Source of the DNA: CAWAHD01 sp963781785
GTDB lineage: Bacteria; Planctomycetota; Planctomycetia; Isosphaerales; Isosphaeraceae
Direction of reading: 5' to 3'
DNA: 64,000 bases
NCBI GenBank assembly: GCA_963781785.1
Contig: CAWAHD010000001.1
Location: forward strand, 1,674,001 to 1,738,000
The notes beneath the pieces are model-generated. The model was not told where the DNA came from. It saw nothing but the letters and a program-made list of their open reading frames with translations, and did not search any database. Numbering within the stretch: the stretch's first letter is position 1; each line of letters opens with the position of its first letter. This document shows positions 16,830 through 26,005 of the stretch, piece after piece. A program made the translations under genes and the position numbers.

Positions 16830-19800
16830 ATGATCGCTCGCCTCATTGAGTTCAGCGCCCGCAACCCGTTTCTGATCGTCGTGCTCGTCGCCGCGATCCT
16901 CGCGGGCGGCGGTTGGGCCATCGTCAACACGCCGCTCGATGCCATTCCCGACCTGTCCGACGTGCAGGTGATCGTTTACACGCCGTGGGACGACCGCAGC
17001 CCCGACATCATCGAGGACCAGGTGACTTACCCGATCGTTACCCAGTTGCTGTCGGCCCCACGCGTCCAGGCAGTGCGGGCCAACTCGTTCTTCGGCTTCT
17101 CGCTGATTTACGTCATCTTCGAGGATGGCACCGACCTCTACTGGGCACGGAGCCGGGTGCTGGAATACATGAGCGGGATGGCCGGAAAGCTGCCGGCGGG
17201 CGTCGCGCCCCAGCTTGGGCCGGATGCGACCGGGGTCGGCTGGGGCTTCGAGTACGTCCTGATCGACCGCTCCGGGCGGCACAGCCTGGCCGATTTGCGC
17301 ACGCTCCAGGACTGGCACGTCCAGTACCAGCTCCGGGCCGTTCCTGGAGTGGCCGAGGTGGCCGCAGTCGGCGCGTATGTCAAGCAGTACCAGGTGACGA
17401 TCGACCCGGACAAACTGCTCGCCTACGACATCCCGATTAACCGCGTCGTCGAGCGGGTTCGAGCGAGCAACCAGGAGATCGGCGGCCGGGTCATCGAGTT
17501 CACCGGCGCGAGTACATGGTGCGGGGGCGCGGCTACATCAAGGGAATCCCGGACATCGAGGAAGTCAGCCTGGGCACGCAGAAGGACGGTACGCCCATTC
17601 GGGTCCGCGATGTGGGAGCCGTGCAACTCGGCCCCGATATCCGCCGCGGAGTGGTGGACTACAACGGCATGGGCGATGCCGCCGGGGGCGTGGTCGTCGT
17701 CCGCTTCGGCGAGAGCGTCTACGACGTGCTCCAGAGGGTCAAGCGGACCATCCGAGAGATCGTGCGGCCCTCGCTGCCGGAGGGGGTGGAGCTGATCGTA
17801 ACCTATGACCGGTCGGAGCTCATCGAACGTTCGGTGGCCACCCTGCGTGAGAAGCTGATCGAGGAGAGCCTCATCGTCAGCTTGGTCTGCGTCGTGTTCC
17901 TTTTCCACTTCCGCAGTGCGCTCGTGGCCGTGCTGACGCTCCCCCTGGCCGTGTTGCTGGCTCTCCTGGCGATGCGCGCCATCGGCCTGACTTCCAACAT
18001 CATGAGCCTGGGTGGAATCGCCATCGCCATCGGCGCCATGATCGACGCCGCGATCGTGATGATCGAGAACGCGCACAAACACGTCGAGCACGAACAGACC
18101 AAGCCGGAGCCCCAGCGCCGCGATCGCAAGGAGGTGATCATCGAGGCGGCCAAGGAAGTCGGGCCGTCGCTTTTCTTCTCACTCCTGATCATCACCGTCG
18201 GCTTCCTGCCGGTCTTTGCGCTAGAGGACCAGGAAGGCCGGCTGTTCAAGCCCTTGGCGTACACCAAGACCTTCTCCATGCTCTTCGCGGCGTTGCTCTC
18301 GATCACGGTTGCCCCATTCCTGATGACCATCCTGATCCGCGGCAAGATCCCGCCGGAGGAAAAGAACCCGCTCAATAGGCTCTTGATCTGGCTCTACCAC
18401 CCGTTCGCCCGCATGGCGCTGCGCTTTCGTTATCTCATGGTTCTGCTGGCGATCGTGGCGATCGCTTCGATCGTCCCGATCTACCGCAGTCTGGGCTCGG
18501 AGTTCATGCCGCCACTGTGGGAGGGGACGCTCTTGTACATGCCCGTGACCCTGCCGGGAGCGTCGATCGAGACGATGCGCGAAGCAATCACCGACCAGGA
18601 CCGCATCCTCATGACTTTCCCCGAGGTCGCCAGCGTTTTCGCCAAGGCCGGCCGGGCCGAGACGGCCACCGACCCCGCGCCCTGGAGATGGTTGAGACGG
18701 TCGTCAACCTCAAATTACCCGAACAGTGGCGGCCGGGCTTGACTCCCGATCGGCTGATCGCCGAGCTGGACGCCGCGCTCAAGCGGAAGCTCGTCGGTTT
18801 CAGCACGAGCTGGACCATGCCGATCAAAGGCCGCATCGATATGCTCTCCACCGGCATTCGGACCCCGATCGGAATCAAGGTCTTCGGGCCGGATCTGGCA
18901 GAGATTGCCCGCATCGGCCGCGAGATCGAGACGGCCGTCGGCATGGTGCCCGGCACGCGCAGCGTCTTCGCCGAACGGGTGTCCGAAGGCTACTACCTCG
19001 ACTTCGCCGTCCGGCGCCCCACCATTGCCCGTTATGGCCTGACGGTCGATGACGTGCAGGCGGTGATCCAGTCGGCCGTGGGTGGGGCAAACGTGACCAC
19101 CACCATCGAGGGCCGCGAGCGATTCCCGGTCAACGTGCGCTACGGGCGCGAGTTCCGGGACGATCTGACCAAGCTTCAGCGGGCCCTGGTGGAGACGCCC
19201 ATCGGCGCTCAGGTTCCCCTGGGCGAGCTGGCCGAGCTCAAGCTCACCGCCGGGCCGACCTCGATCAAGAGTGAGGCGGCCCAGTTGGTCGGCTATGTCT
19301 ACGTCGACATCGCTGACCGCGACGCCGGCAGCTACGTGCGGGATGCCCAGGCGATGGTGAACAGGATGGTCAAGGTCCCTACCGGCTACTCCCTTGAGTG
19401 GAGCGGCTCGTTCGAGGCCATGGAGCGGGCCGGCCGGCGGCTGACTTATGTGATCCCGCTGACCTTGCTGATTATCATCGTACTGCTCTACATCAACACG
19501 AGATCGCTCGTCAAGGTGATCATCGTCCTGCTCGCGGTCCCGTTCTCGTTGGTCGGAGCTTTCCTGCTCTTGTACTTGCTGGGCTACCACCTGAGCGTGG
19601 CGGTCTGGGTCGGTATCATCGCCCTGGCCGGCGTGGACGCCGAGACCGGCGTCGTGATGCTCCTCTACCTGGACGTCGCCTACGAACACGAACGGAAGGC
19701 CGGCCGGATGAACGGGGTCGAGGACCTGGAACAGGCCGTGCTGGAGGGGGCGGTAGTGCGGGTCCGGCCCAAGATGATGACGGTGATGGCAATCCTGATG

Positions 19801-19995
19801 GGCTTACTGCCCATCATGTGGTCGACCGGATCAGGGGCTGATGTGATGAAGCGGATCGCAGCGCCGATGGTTGGCGGAATCATTACGTCGTTTATCCTCG
19901 AACTCCTGATCTATCCGGCGATCTACACGATTTGGAAGTGGTGGGCCGAGGTGCGGCCTTCACAAGGCCGGACGCTCGGTCAGCCTTTTGTGTGA
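16830..19995 (+). pseudogene. cusA: CusA-type heavy-metal RND permease (system 1), frame broken twice
   Basis: Three consecutive frames together give a full-length (about 1055 residue) heavy-metal efflux RND permease: IEFSARNPFLIVVLVAAILA, DAIPDLSDVQVIVYTPWDDR, ITVGFLPVFALEDQEGRLFK, MLSTGIRTPIGIKVFGPDL and the last helices ending near 19990. The frame changes at about 17509 (expected TGAEYMV) and about 18682 (expected TDPAPLEMVETVV). Each is explained by the loss of one base in a G or C run, while the rest of the protein is well conserved. Sequencing error is therefore more likely than gene death. It would export Cu(I)/Ag(I) or a related metal with CusB. Confidence 0.85.
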
Positions 19996-20039
19996 GCGCC
20001 CGGAGAAACGCGGTCCTCGACGGAAATCGGCAGACGGTC

Positions 20040-20714
20040 ATGGTCCTATCACGAGCCGCAGCGCGGGCGTACTACGACTGGTTCGGCAAGAAACAGGACT
20101 CGCAGCGCTTTTACGAAGACCCGGCGTTGGATCGACTCGTCGCTCACGCGGACTTCGAGCACGCGGAACGGATCTTCGAGCTGGGCTGCGGCACAGGACG
20201 GTTCGCAGCGAGACTCTTCTCCGCCCATCTTCCATCTTCAGCCTCGTACGTCGGCGTGGACATCAGCTCCACGATGACGCGCCTCGCAAGCGAGCGCCTC
20301 GCACCGGTTGGCTCGCGCGCCGAGGTCGCGCAGACCGATGGATCGCCGCAGATCCCGCTCCCCGACGGATCTGTTGATCGGGTGGTCTCCGCGTTCGTCT
20401 TCGATTTGCTGTCGGACTCCGACATCCAGCAGGCCATCCGAGAGGCGCAGCGCGTGCTCAGACCAGGGGGGAAACTCTGTCTTGTCAGTCTCTGCGAGGG
20501 AGTAACCCGGCTCTCCCGGCTGTTCGTGGGGTTGTGGACGATTCTCTACCGCGTGCATGCTCCACTCGTCGGCGGCTGTCGTCCGATCCATCTCGAATCG
20601 TATCTGGATCGCAGCCGCTGGAAAGTCGAGCACCGGCACGTCGTGGTCTCATTCGGAGTGCCCATGGAGGTGATCATCGCTGGCAAGGTAGAATCCACAG
20701 ATTTGAAATCATAG
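20040..20714 (+). CDS. Class I SAM-dependent methyltransferase
   Basis: A 224-residue protein starting MVLSRAAARAYYDWFGKKQD. Motif I is IFELGCGTGRFAARL, an acidic residue ends the second strand (SYVGVDIS), and DRVVSAFVFDLLSD and VLRPGGKLCLVSLCEG match motifs IV-VI of Methyltransf_11/25-type enzymes. The C-terminus holds a substrate region with YRVHAPLVGGCRPIHLESYL. The substrate is unknown. It starts 45 bp after cusA on the same strand and may be co-transcribed with the efflux genes. The frame can be extended upstream to 19932, but that would overlap cusA, so the ATG at 20040 is preferred. Confidence 0.8.
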   Translation: MVLSRAAARAYYDWFGKKQDSQRFYEDPALDRLVAHADFEHAERIFELGCGTGRFAARLFSAHLPSSASYVGVDISSTMTRLASERLAPVGSRAEVAQTDGSPQIPLPDGSVDRVVSAFVFDLLSDSDIQQAIREAQRVLRPGGKLCLVSLCEGVTRLSRLFVGLWTILYRVHAPLVGGCRPIHLESYLDRSRWKVEHRHVVVSFGVPMEVIIAGKVESTDLKS

Positions 20715-20913
20715 GCCAGTCCGCGACATTGTCTTCCTGATTCACCGCTCTAACCGCGGAATCGTCGACCTTGCGCAGGGCCCCCGAGTGTGAACTGGCC
20801 GATAATACTGATGGGTAATGGGCGTCCTGCGCGAGTCGCGTATGATCCCGGAGAAGATGCAGTTGATCCGAGGTCTCGACCCGGCACATATTTTGAAGAG
20901 GGAGGAAAGCACC

Positions 20914-21402
20914 ATGAAACAGAGATGGTGGGCAGTTGCTGAAGGGCTTCTCCTGGTTGCGGGCATCACGGCGATTGGCGCGCCTTCGGTTCAGGCCCAG
21001 GTGGGCATGGCCCGCGCAGGCCGCTCGCTCGGTGGCTATGGCTCGGCCACGATCGGCCAGTATTACAGCAATCGCACAAGCAGTTACCTGCCTTACAACG
21101 GTCGCGCAGGTGGTTTTATCCCATATCGGGGGGACGACGCCGGTGGCTTCGGTTTCCAGCCGATTTCCCGGCGACTGCCCCAGACGTCGATCGGCGGAAT
21201 CTCGATGCCCACGACACCGATCGGCGGAATCTCGACCCCCGGTGGAATGGGGGTTTTTGCGGGCCGCGGGCTGTTCGCGCCCTTCGGATACGAGGGAGGA
21301 ATCGGGCTGGGCGCCGGCATGATCGGTACGCCCCTGACGAAGCAAGGTGGCAGGCTAACGTCTTTGGGGCTGGGGTTCGGTTATCCTTTCCGGATGCCGT
21401 AG
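20914..21402 (+). CDS. Secreted Gly/Pro-rich hypothetical protein
   Basis: A 162-residue protein starting MKQRWWAVAEGLLLVAG, with a strong GGAGG site before the ATG at 20914. The signal peptide probably ends at PSVQA. The mature part is Gly-, Ser- and aromatic-rich and contains a short repeat (TSIGGISMP, then TPIGGISTP), followed by GLFAPFGYEGGIGLGAGMIG. It has no cysteines and no catalytic motif. It may be a small outer-membrane or surface-layer associated protein; nothing specific can be assigned. It converges with the tolC-like gene, with 23 bp between the stops. Confidence 0.65.
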   Translation: MKQRWWAVAEGLLLVAGITAIGAPSVQAQVGMARAGRSLGGYGSATIGQYYSNRTSSYLPYNGRAGGFIPYRGDDAGGFGFQPISRRLPQTSIGGISMPTTPIGGISTPGGMGVFAGRGLFAPFGYEGGIGLGAGMIGTPLTKQGGRLTSLGLGFGYPFRMP

Positions 21403-21425
21403 AAATGGGGCGGGCGGTGCTTCCG

Positions 21426-23075
21426 TCATGGCGCGTTCGCTCTAGCAGCCTCATCCGGCGATCGCGGTGCGCCGGCCCTCTCCGCGACACGACTCGGGCC
21501 ATCGAGGCCCGGTGATTCCGGTCGGCCATCGCGGTTCGATTGAGGTCCCCCTTCCGAGCGGACCGGGATCGCCCCCGCAGGAGAAGGTTTGGGGCTGAAT
21601 GGACCGGGCGGTGACGATGGTCGAGCAGGAATCGGCGCGGCCTCGGGCACAGCCGGGTCCAGCGGCGGGCTGGCGTTGATCTGCGACCCGACGGCCCGCT
21701 CGAGCGAGGCCAGGGCCTTGCCCAGCTCCGATTCGACCTGGGCGATCTGGAGCTTGATCTGGAGCACTTCTCGCCACGCGGTGATCAGCGTGGGGAAGTC
21801 CACAAGCTTGTTCGCGTAACCACTGAGAGTGGCCTCGAGCGCTCGCTCCGCCTTGGGGAGAATGCCGGTCTGGAAGTATCCCAGGATGCTACGCTGGGCC
21901 TGGGCCTGTGTGAACAGGTCCTTCACCTCGCGGTAGGCCGAGTCGCGCTCGGCCTCGTAGAGCTTGGCGTCGGCGGCAGCGCGGGCCTGCGCCTCGGCCA
22001 CCCCGGCATCGAGCTTGTTGCGGTACACCGGCAGGTTGAAGCCGACGAACAGGCCGACGTTGGGCGAGCCGCTGGCCGTCGGCGAAACGGCATTCTGCCG
22101 GGTCATGTCCATGAACGACAGGCCGACGCTGACGTTGGGGTAGTCGCCGCTTGCGGCCAGCTCGACGGCCCTCTCGTCGCGGGCGATGGCGGCCAGGCGG
22201 CCCTGGAGCTCGGGGCGGGCGGCCACGGCCAGGCGATAGAGCCGGTCGATTTGGTCCGGAGCATCCTCGACCGGCACCTCGGGCAAGGTCCGAAAGTCGG
22301 AGTCGGGGCTCGCATGAAGCTGCTGGGCCAGGTCGGCCCTGGCCGCGACCATTCCCTGGCGCACCCGCACCAGCTCGCGGTCCAGGTCCCGGATCGCAAC
22401 CTCGGCCTGGAGAACGTCCTGGAGACCGGCGTTGGTCGTCTCGTAGCGAGCCTTGATGATCTGGAGGTAGTCCTCGGCCAGCTTTCGATTGTCGAGGAGA
22501 ATCTGCTCGGACCGCTCGTTGAAGTGCAGGTCGTGATAGGCTCGCTTGACGCTCGCGACCACATCCAACTGGGCGGCGCACAGCTCGTAGAGGGCAACCT
22601 TCGCGTCCTGTTCGGCGGCCAGCCCGCGCAGCCGCAGCGTGCCGAACCAGGGAAACTGCTGGGCCAGCAGTAAGTTGTATGGGTTGTAGCCCATCAGCGA
22701 ATACTGGGGCGCTACGCTCGGGATCGGGTAGATGGTGTTCGAGACCACCGGATCGTCCAGCGACGTCACCTGAGGGATGCGGGCCCTGAGCGCCATGACG
22801 TTGTAGTGGGCGGCCTGGACGGTGCGGTTTTCAGCCAGGGCACGGCGGATCAAGATGTCCACCGGCTGTGCACCGACCAGCTCGGGCGGAATCGCTGCGG
22901 GGCCCAGAGCCGCAGCCATCGGCCCATCAGGAGGGATCAACCCGGAAGGATGCTGCGTGGCGGCGTGCAGGTTCCGTTCGACTTCCACAGGTTCGGATCG
23001 CCCGTGCATCTGGGCACACCCGGTGACCCAGAACGAGAATGCCGTAGAGAAGGCGAGGGGCCAGCGTCGATTCAT
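21426..23075 (-). CDS. TolC/CusC-type outer-membrane efflux lipoprotein
   Basis: A 549-residue protein. The preferred start MNRRWPLAFSTAFSFWVTGC places a lipobox (VTGC) at residues 17-20; a longer frame to 23159 lacks this logic. It has the two-fold OEP pattern: long helices (LAEDYLQIIKARYETTNAGL with QDVLQAEVAIRDLDREL) and strand pairs (GLFVGFNLPVYRNKLDAG), repeated in the second half (LVDFPTLITAWREVLQIKLQ). The C-terminal ~70 residues are Pro/Ser-rich low complexity, longer than usual. It is the only outer-membrane channel in the island and lies between the two Cus pumps, so it could serve both. It is transcribed away from the Cys-rich gene at 23399. Confidence 0.85.
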   Translation of the reverse strand: MNRRWPLAFSTAFSFWVTGCAQMHGRSEPVEVERNLHAATQHPSGLIPPDGPMAAALGPAAIPPELVGAQPVDILIRRALAENRTVQAAHYNVMALRARIPQVTSLDDPVVSNTIYPIPSVAPQYSLMGYNPYNLLLAQQFPWFGTLRLRGLAAEQDAKVALYELCAAQLDVVASVKRAYHDLHFNERSEQILLDNRKLAEDYLQIIKARYETTNAGLQDVLQAEVAIRDLDRELVRVRQGMVAARADLAQQLHASPDSDFRTLPEVPVEDAPDQIDRLYRLAVAARPELQGRLAAIARDERAVELAASGDYPNVSVGLSFMDMTRQNAVSPTASGSPNVGLFVGFNLPVYRNKLDAGVAEAQARAAADAKLYEAERDSAYREVKDLFTQAQAQRSILGYFQTGILPKAERALEATLSGYANKLVDFPTLITAWREVLQIKLQIAQVESELGKALASLERAVGSQINASPPLDPAVPEAAPIPARPSSPPGPFSPKPSPAGAIPVRSEGGPQSNRDGRPESPGLDGPSRVAERAGAPRSPDEAARANAP

Positions 23076-23398
23076 CGCGACCCTCTTGAAGCAGGAGGAC
23101 GCCGCATTGCGCACCGCCAGCGCAACCGGCACGAGCGGGCAGGTGAGCCCAATAAACACCTATATCGGTCGTGTCGGCAATGAGCCTTCGACGGATCGCG
23201 CGGATTCTCAGGTTATTGCAACCGGGCACGCCCCTCCGTCGCCGCGGCGAACCGAATCCTGGTGTCGAACCGTATTCAAGCGGACCAGCAAGGATGGACG
23301 ATAAGGGAGTGGGTGCGCTTGGCCCGATTTGCCACCAAGGCAATCCGATGTTAGAATCGAGAAACTGGCGAAATCTTCGTTCTCAGGGCGTGTCTTGC
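23076..23398. other. Divergent intergenic region of the metal island
   Basis: These 323 bp separate the minus-strand tolC-like gene from the plus-strand Cys-rich gene and must carry both promoters. I saw no clear metal-operator dyad or sigma-70 pair by eye and no coding signal. Confidence 0.4.
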
Positions 23399-23881
23399 AT
23401 GGTGTTTGTTCGTCGCTTCCGTATTTCGTTGATCGCCCTGGCGGCGTTCGTGGGGACCGTGCCGGCCACGCACACTGCCATCGCCAGCCCCACGTCCCCG
23501 GACCGGGCGCGGGCGATGCGGCAAAATGGTTGTTGCTGCGTCACGCACACCTCGGGTTGTTGCTGCGAAACCTCCGAGCCCATCCACCTCTCTGGCACGC
23601 CTGCCGCCGAGTCGGGTCCCGAAGCGACGCCAGGCGCAGATGGCCAACAGGATTCGGGCACGGGCCGAACCTGCCAGTGCCGTTCAGGCGGCGATCCCGC
23701 GCGGGCCCGATCGAATTTCCAGTCCAAGAGGGGGAATAGACGGCTCGCTAGAGCCTCGGCCGAGTCCTTGGCGGGGCTATGCGCAGTTGCCGCCCCCGCT
23801 CCACCGGCTCAACCGGTTTCACCTCGCGCCTGTCCTCCCAAGGCTCCCCTCTATCTGCTCACGGCTCGCCTCCTGATCTGA
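23399..23881 (+). CDS. Secreted Cys-rich protein of the metal-efflux island
   Basis: A 160-residue protein from MVFVRRFRISLIALAAFVG, with a signal peptide probably cut after ATHTAIA. An ATG at 23348 could extend it by 17 residues. The mature part carries NGCCCVTHTSGCCCETSE, then RTCQCRSGGDP, and a Pro-rich C-terminus ending CPPKAPLYLLTARLLI. Two CCC clusters plus CxC strongly suggest soft-metal (Cu, Ag, Hg) binding in the periplasm. It is followed after about 170 bp by the second cusB, and is divergent from the TolC-type gene. I know of no named family. A metal chaperone or buffer for the pump is the natural hypothesis; a sensor is the alternative. Confidence 0.7.
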   Translation: MVFVRRFRISLIALAAFVGTVPATHTAIASPTSPDRARAMRQNGCCCVTHTSGCCCETSEPIHLSGTPAAESGPEATPGADGQQDSGTGRTCQCRSGGDPARARSNFQSKRGNRRLARASAESLAGLCAVAAPAPPAQPVSPRACPPKAPLYLLTARLLI

Positions 23882-24052
23882 ACCCCCCCTTCCGGCGGGC
23901 AGTCCCTGCCTCCGCGATCGGCGTCCGCGTCCCGTGTCCGCGCTGGGCGCTTGTCCGATGCCTGTCATCCATCATCCAACTCTTGCTTCTTCCGTGAACT
24001 CGTGATTGCGCCGACGGGCATGCGCTCGGATCGGCGTAGGGAGCCGAATGCC

Positions 24053-25998
24053 ATGTCTTCAAACGACCTTCCTGGTCGCCACGATTCGGCCGTGCCCGGG
24101 CTGGCTCCGCCTCCGGCCCATCCGTTGCTGTCGCGCTGGAAGAAGCTCCGCCTGGTCGTCAAGGTGATCGAGCTGCGCCTGCGATTCATCCTCCTGCTGG
24201 CGGTCACCGGGCTGGCCTTCGCCTATTGGGACACCCTCTGGAACTGCTACGACAAGTGGATGCGGCCAGCGTCCGAAAAGGTCGCGTCAGCCTCAACCAC
24301 CGAGTATTACTGCCCGATGCACCCGCAGGTCGTCCGCGACGAGCCCGGCACGTGCCCTATCTGCGGGATGCCGCTGGCCAAGCGCAAGAAGGGTGAGAAG
24401 GAGGTTCTCCCCGAGGGCGTACTGGCCCGCGTCCAACTGGCCCCGTTCCGGATCAAGCAGGCCGGCATCAAGACGGTCGAAATCGGCTACGCTCCACTGG
24501 CCGAGACGCTGACGACCGTCGGCTACGTCGAGCACGACGAGCGGCGGGTGGCGCACATCGCCTCGAAGGTCCCCGGCAAGTCCCGGGTCGAGAAGCTGTA
24601 CGTCAACTTCGAGGGGATCAACGTCCGGGACGGCCAGCCGCTGGCCGAACTCTACAACCCCGAACTGTATCAGGCGATCGCAGCGAACTGCCTGATCAAC
24701 CGGCGCCGCGCCGCGGAGGGCGGCGCGCAGGGCGCCGAGGGGCGGGAGGACCGGGCGACCCCGACGAAATGCTCCGACTGACGATCGAGAAGCTCAAACT
24801 CTGGGGCATCACCCAGGCGCAGATCGACAAGATGCTCCGCGAGGGCCGGCCGACTACCGGGTGCCGATCTACTCGCCGCTCGGCGGCGGAGGCATGGTTC
24901 ACGTGATCCAGAAGAACGTGGTCGAGGGCCAGTATATCGAGGAGGGGCAGCCGATGTTTGTGATCGCCGACTTGAGCCACGTTTGGATTCGGGCCAAAGT
25001 CTACGAGGACGACATCGCCGTTGATCTGCGTTGGTCAAACGGTGGAAGCGACGGTTGAGATCGTTTCCCGGCGAGGTCTTCAAAGGGAAAGTCGAGTTCA
25101 TCTTCCCGCACCTCGACCCGGCGACCCGGACGATCGATGTCCGCTACGACATGGACAATCCGGAGCACCGGCTTCGCCCCGGCATGTTCGCCACGGTGAC
25201 GCTTAAGACACCGGTCGCCGAGACGCCCGCTGTTCCGGAATGTGGTCGCCGCGAGCCCCAGCATCCGCGGGAGCGGCGGCGTCCGACGGGCAATCCTCAC
25301 CGCGGAGGAGCAGAAAATCTGCCCGGTGACCGGGGCCGGACTCGGTTCGATGGGCGACGCGGTGGCGGTCGAGGTCAAGGAGCAGAAGGTTTGGACCTGC
25401 TGCGCTGCGTGCTGGCCGGCGATCAAGGCGAACCCCGACAGGTACCTCGCCAAGATTGGCCTGGACGGGGCGAGAGATGAGGGAACGCCCACGGTCGAGG
25501 GACAGAAGGTTTGCCCGGTGACCGGCGCCAAGCTCGGTTCGATGGGTGCACCGATCCCCGTCGCGGTCAAGGGGCGGAAGGTATTGGTCTGCTGCAAGGC
25601 CTGTCCGCCCAAGCTGAAGGCCGAGCCCGCCAAGTACCTGGCCCGTCTTGCACCGGCGCCCAGGGACGACGTCCTGAGCGTGCCGGAGTCGGCGGTGATC
25701 GACACCGGGACCCTGCAAGATGGTCTATGTCGAGGCCGAGCCGGGCGTCTTCGAGGGCCGCGAGGTCGTCCTCGGCCCGCGCTCCGGCGACCGCTTCCCG
25801 GTGCTCGAGGGGCTCGCCGCCGGCGAAAAGGTGGCCGCGGCCGGCGCCTTCCTGATCGATGCCGAGAGCCGGCTCAACCCGTCCAGCCGGCCGGCGAGCC
25901 TCCCAGAACGACCAAGCTCCGCCCGACAAGCTGGCCCCGGCCCTCATCGCCCGGTCCCATGGCGGCGGACGGCGATCGATCACCGACCTGGAGGATAA
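24053..25998 (+). pseudogene. cusB: CusB-type adaptor with heavy-metal-binding domain and two CPVTG modules (system 2), frame broken
   Basis: Read across frames it begins MSSNDLPGRHDSAVPG. It has a membrane anchor (LRFILLLAVTGLAFAYWDTL), an intact heavy-metal-binding domain (EYYCPMHPQVVRDEPGTCPI then CGMP), adaptor motifs (KVPGKSRVEKLYVNFEGINV, SHVWIRAKVYEDDIA, HRLRPGMFATVTL), and then two tandem ~60-residue modules, CPVTGAGLGSMG...CCAAC and CPVTGAKLGSMG...CCKAC, before the last barrel strands (FLIDAESRLNP). About seven frame changes lie between roughly 24735 and 25900. Protein-like codon use with C/G third positions persists on both sides of each. The stop is uncertain; TAA at 25996-25998 is in one of the frames. 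Confidence 0.75.
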
Positions 25999-26005
25999 GC
26001 CGGCC

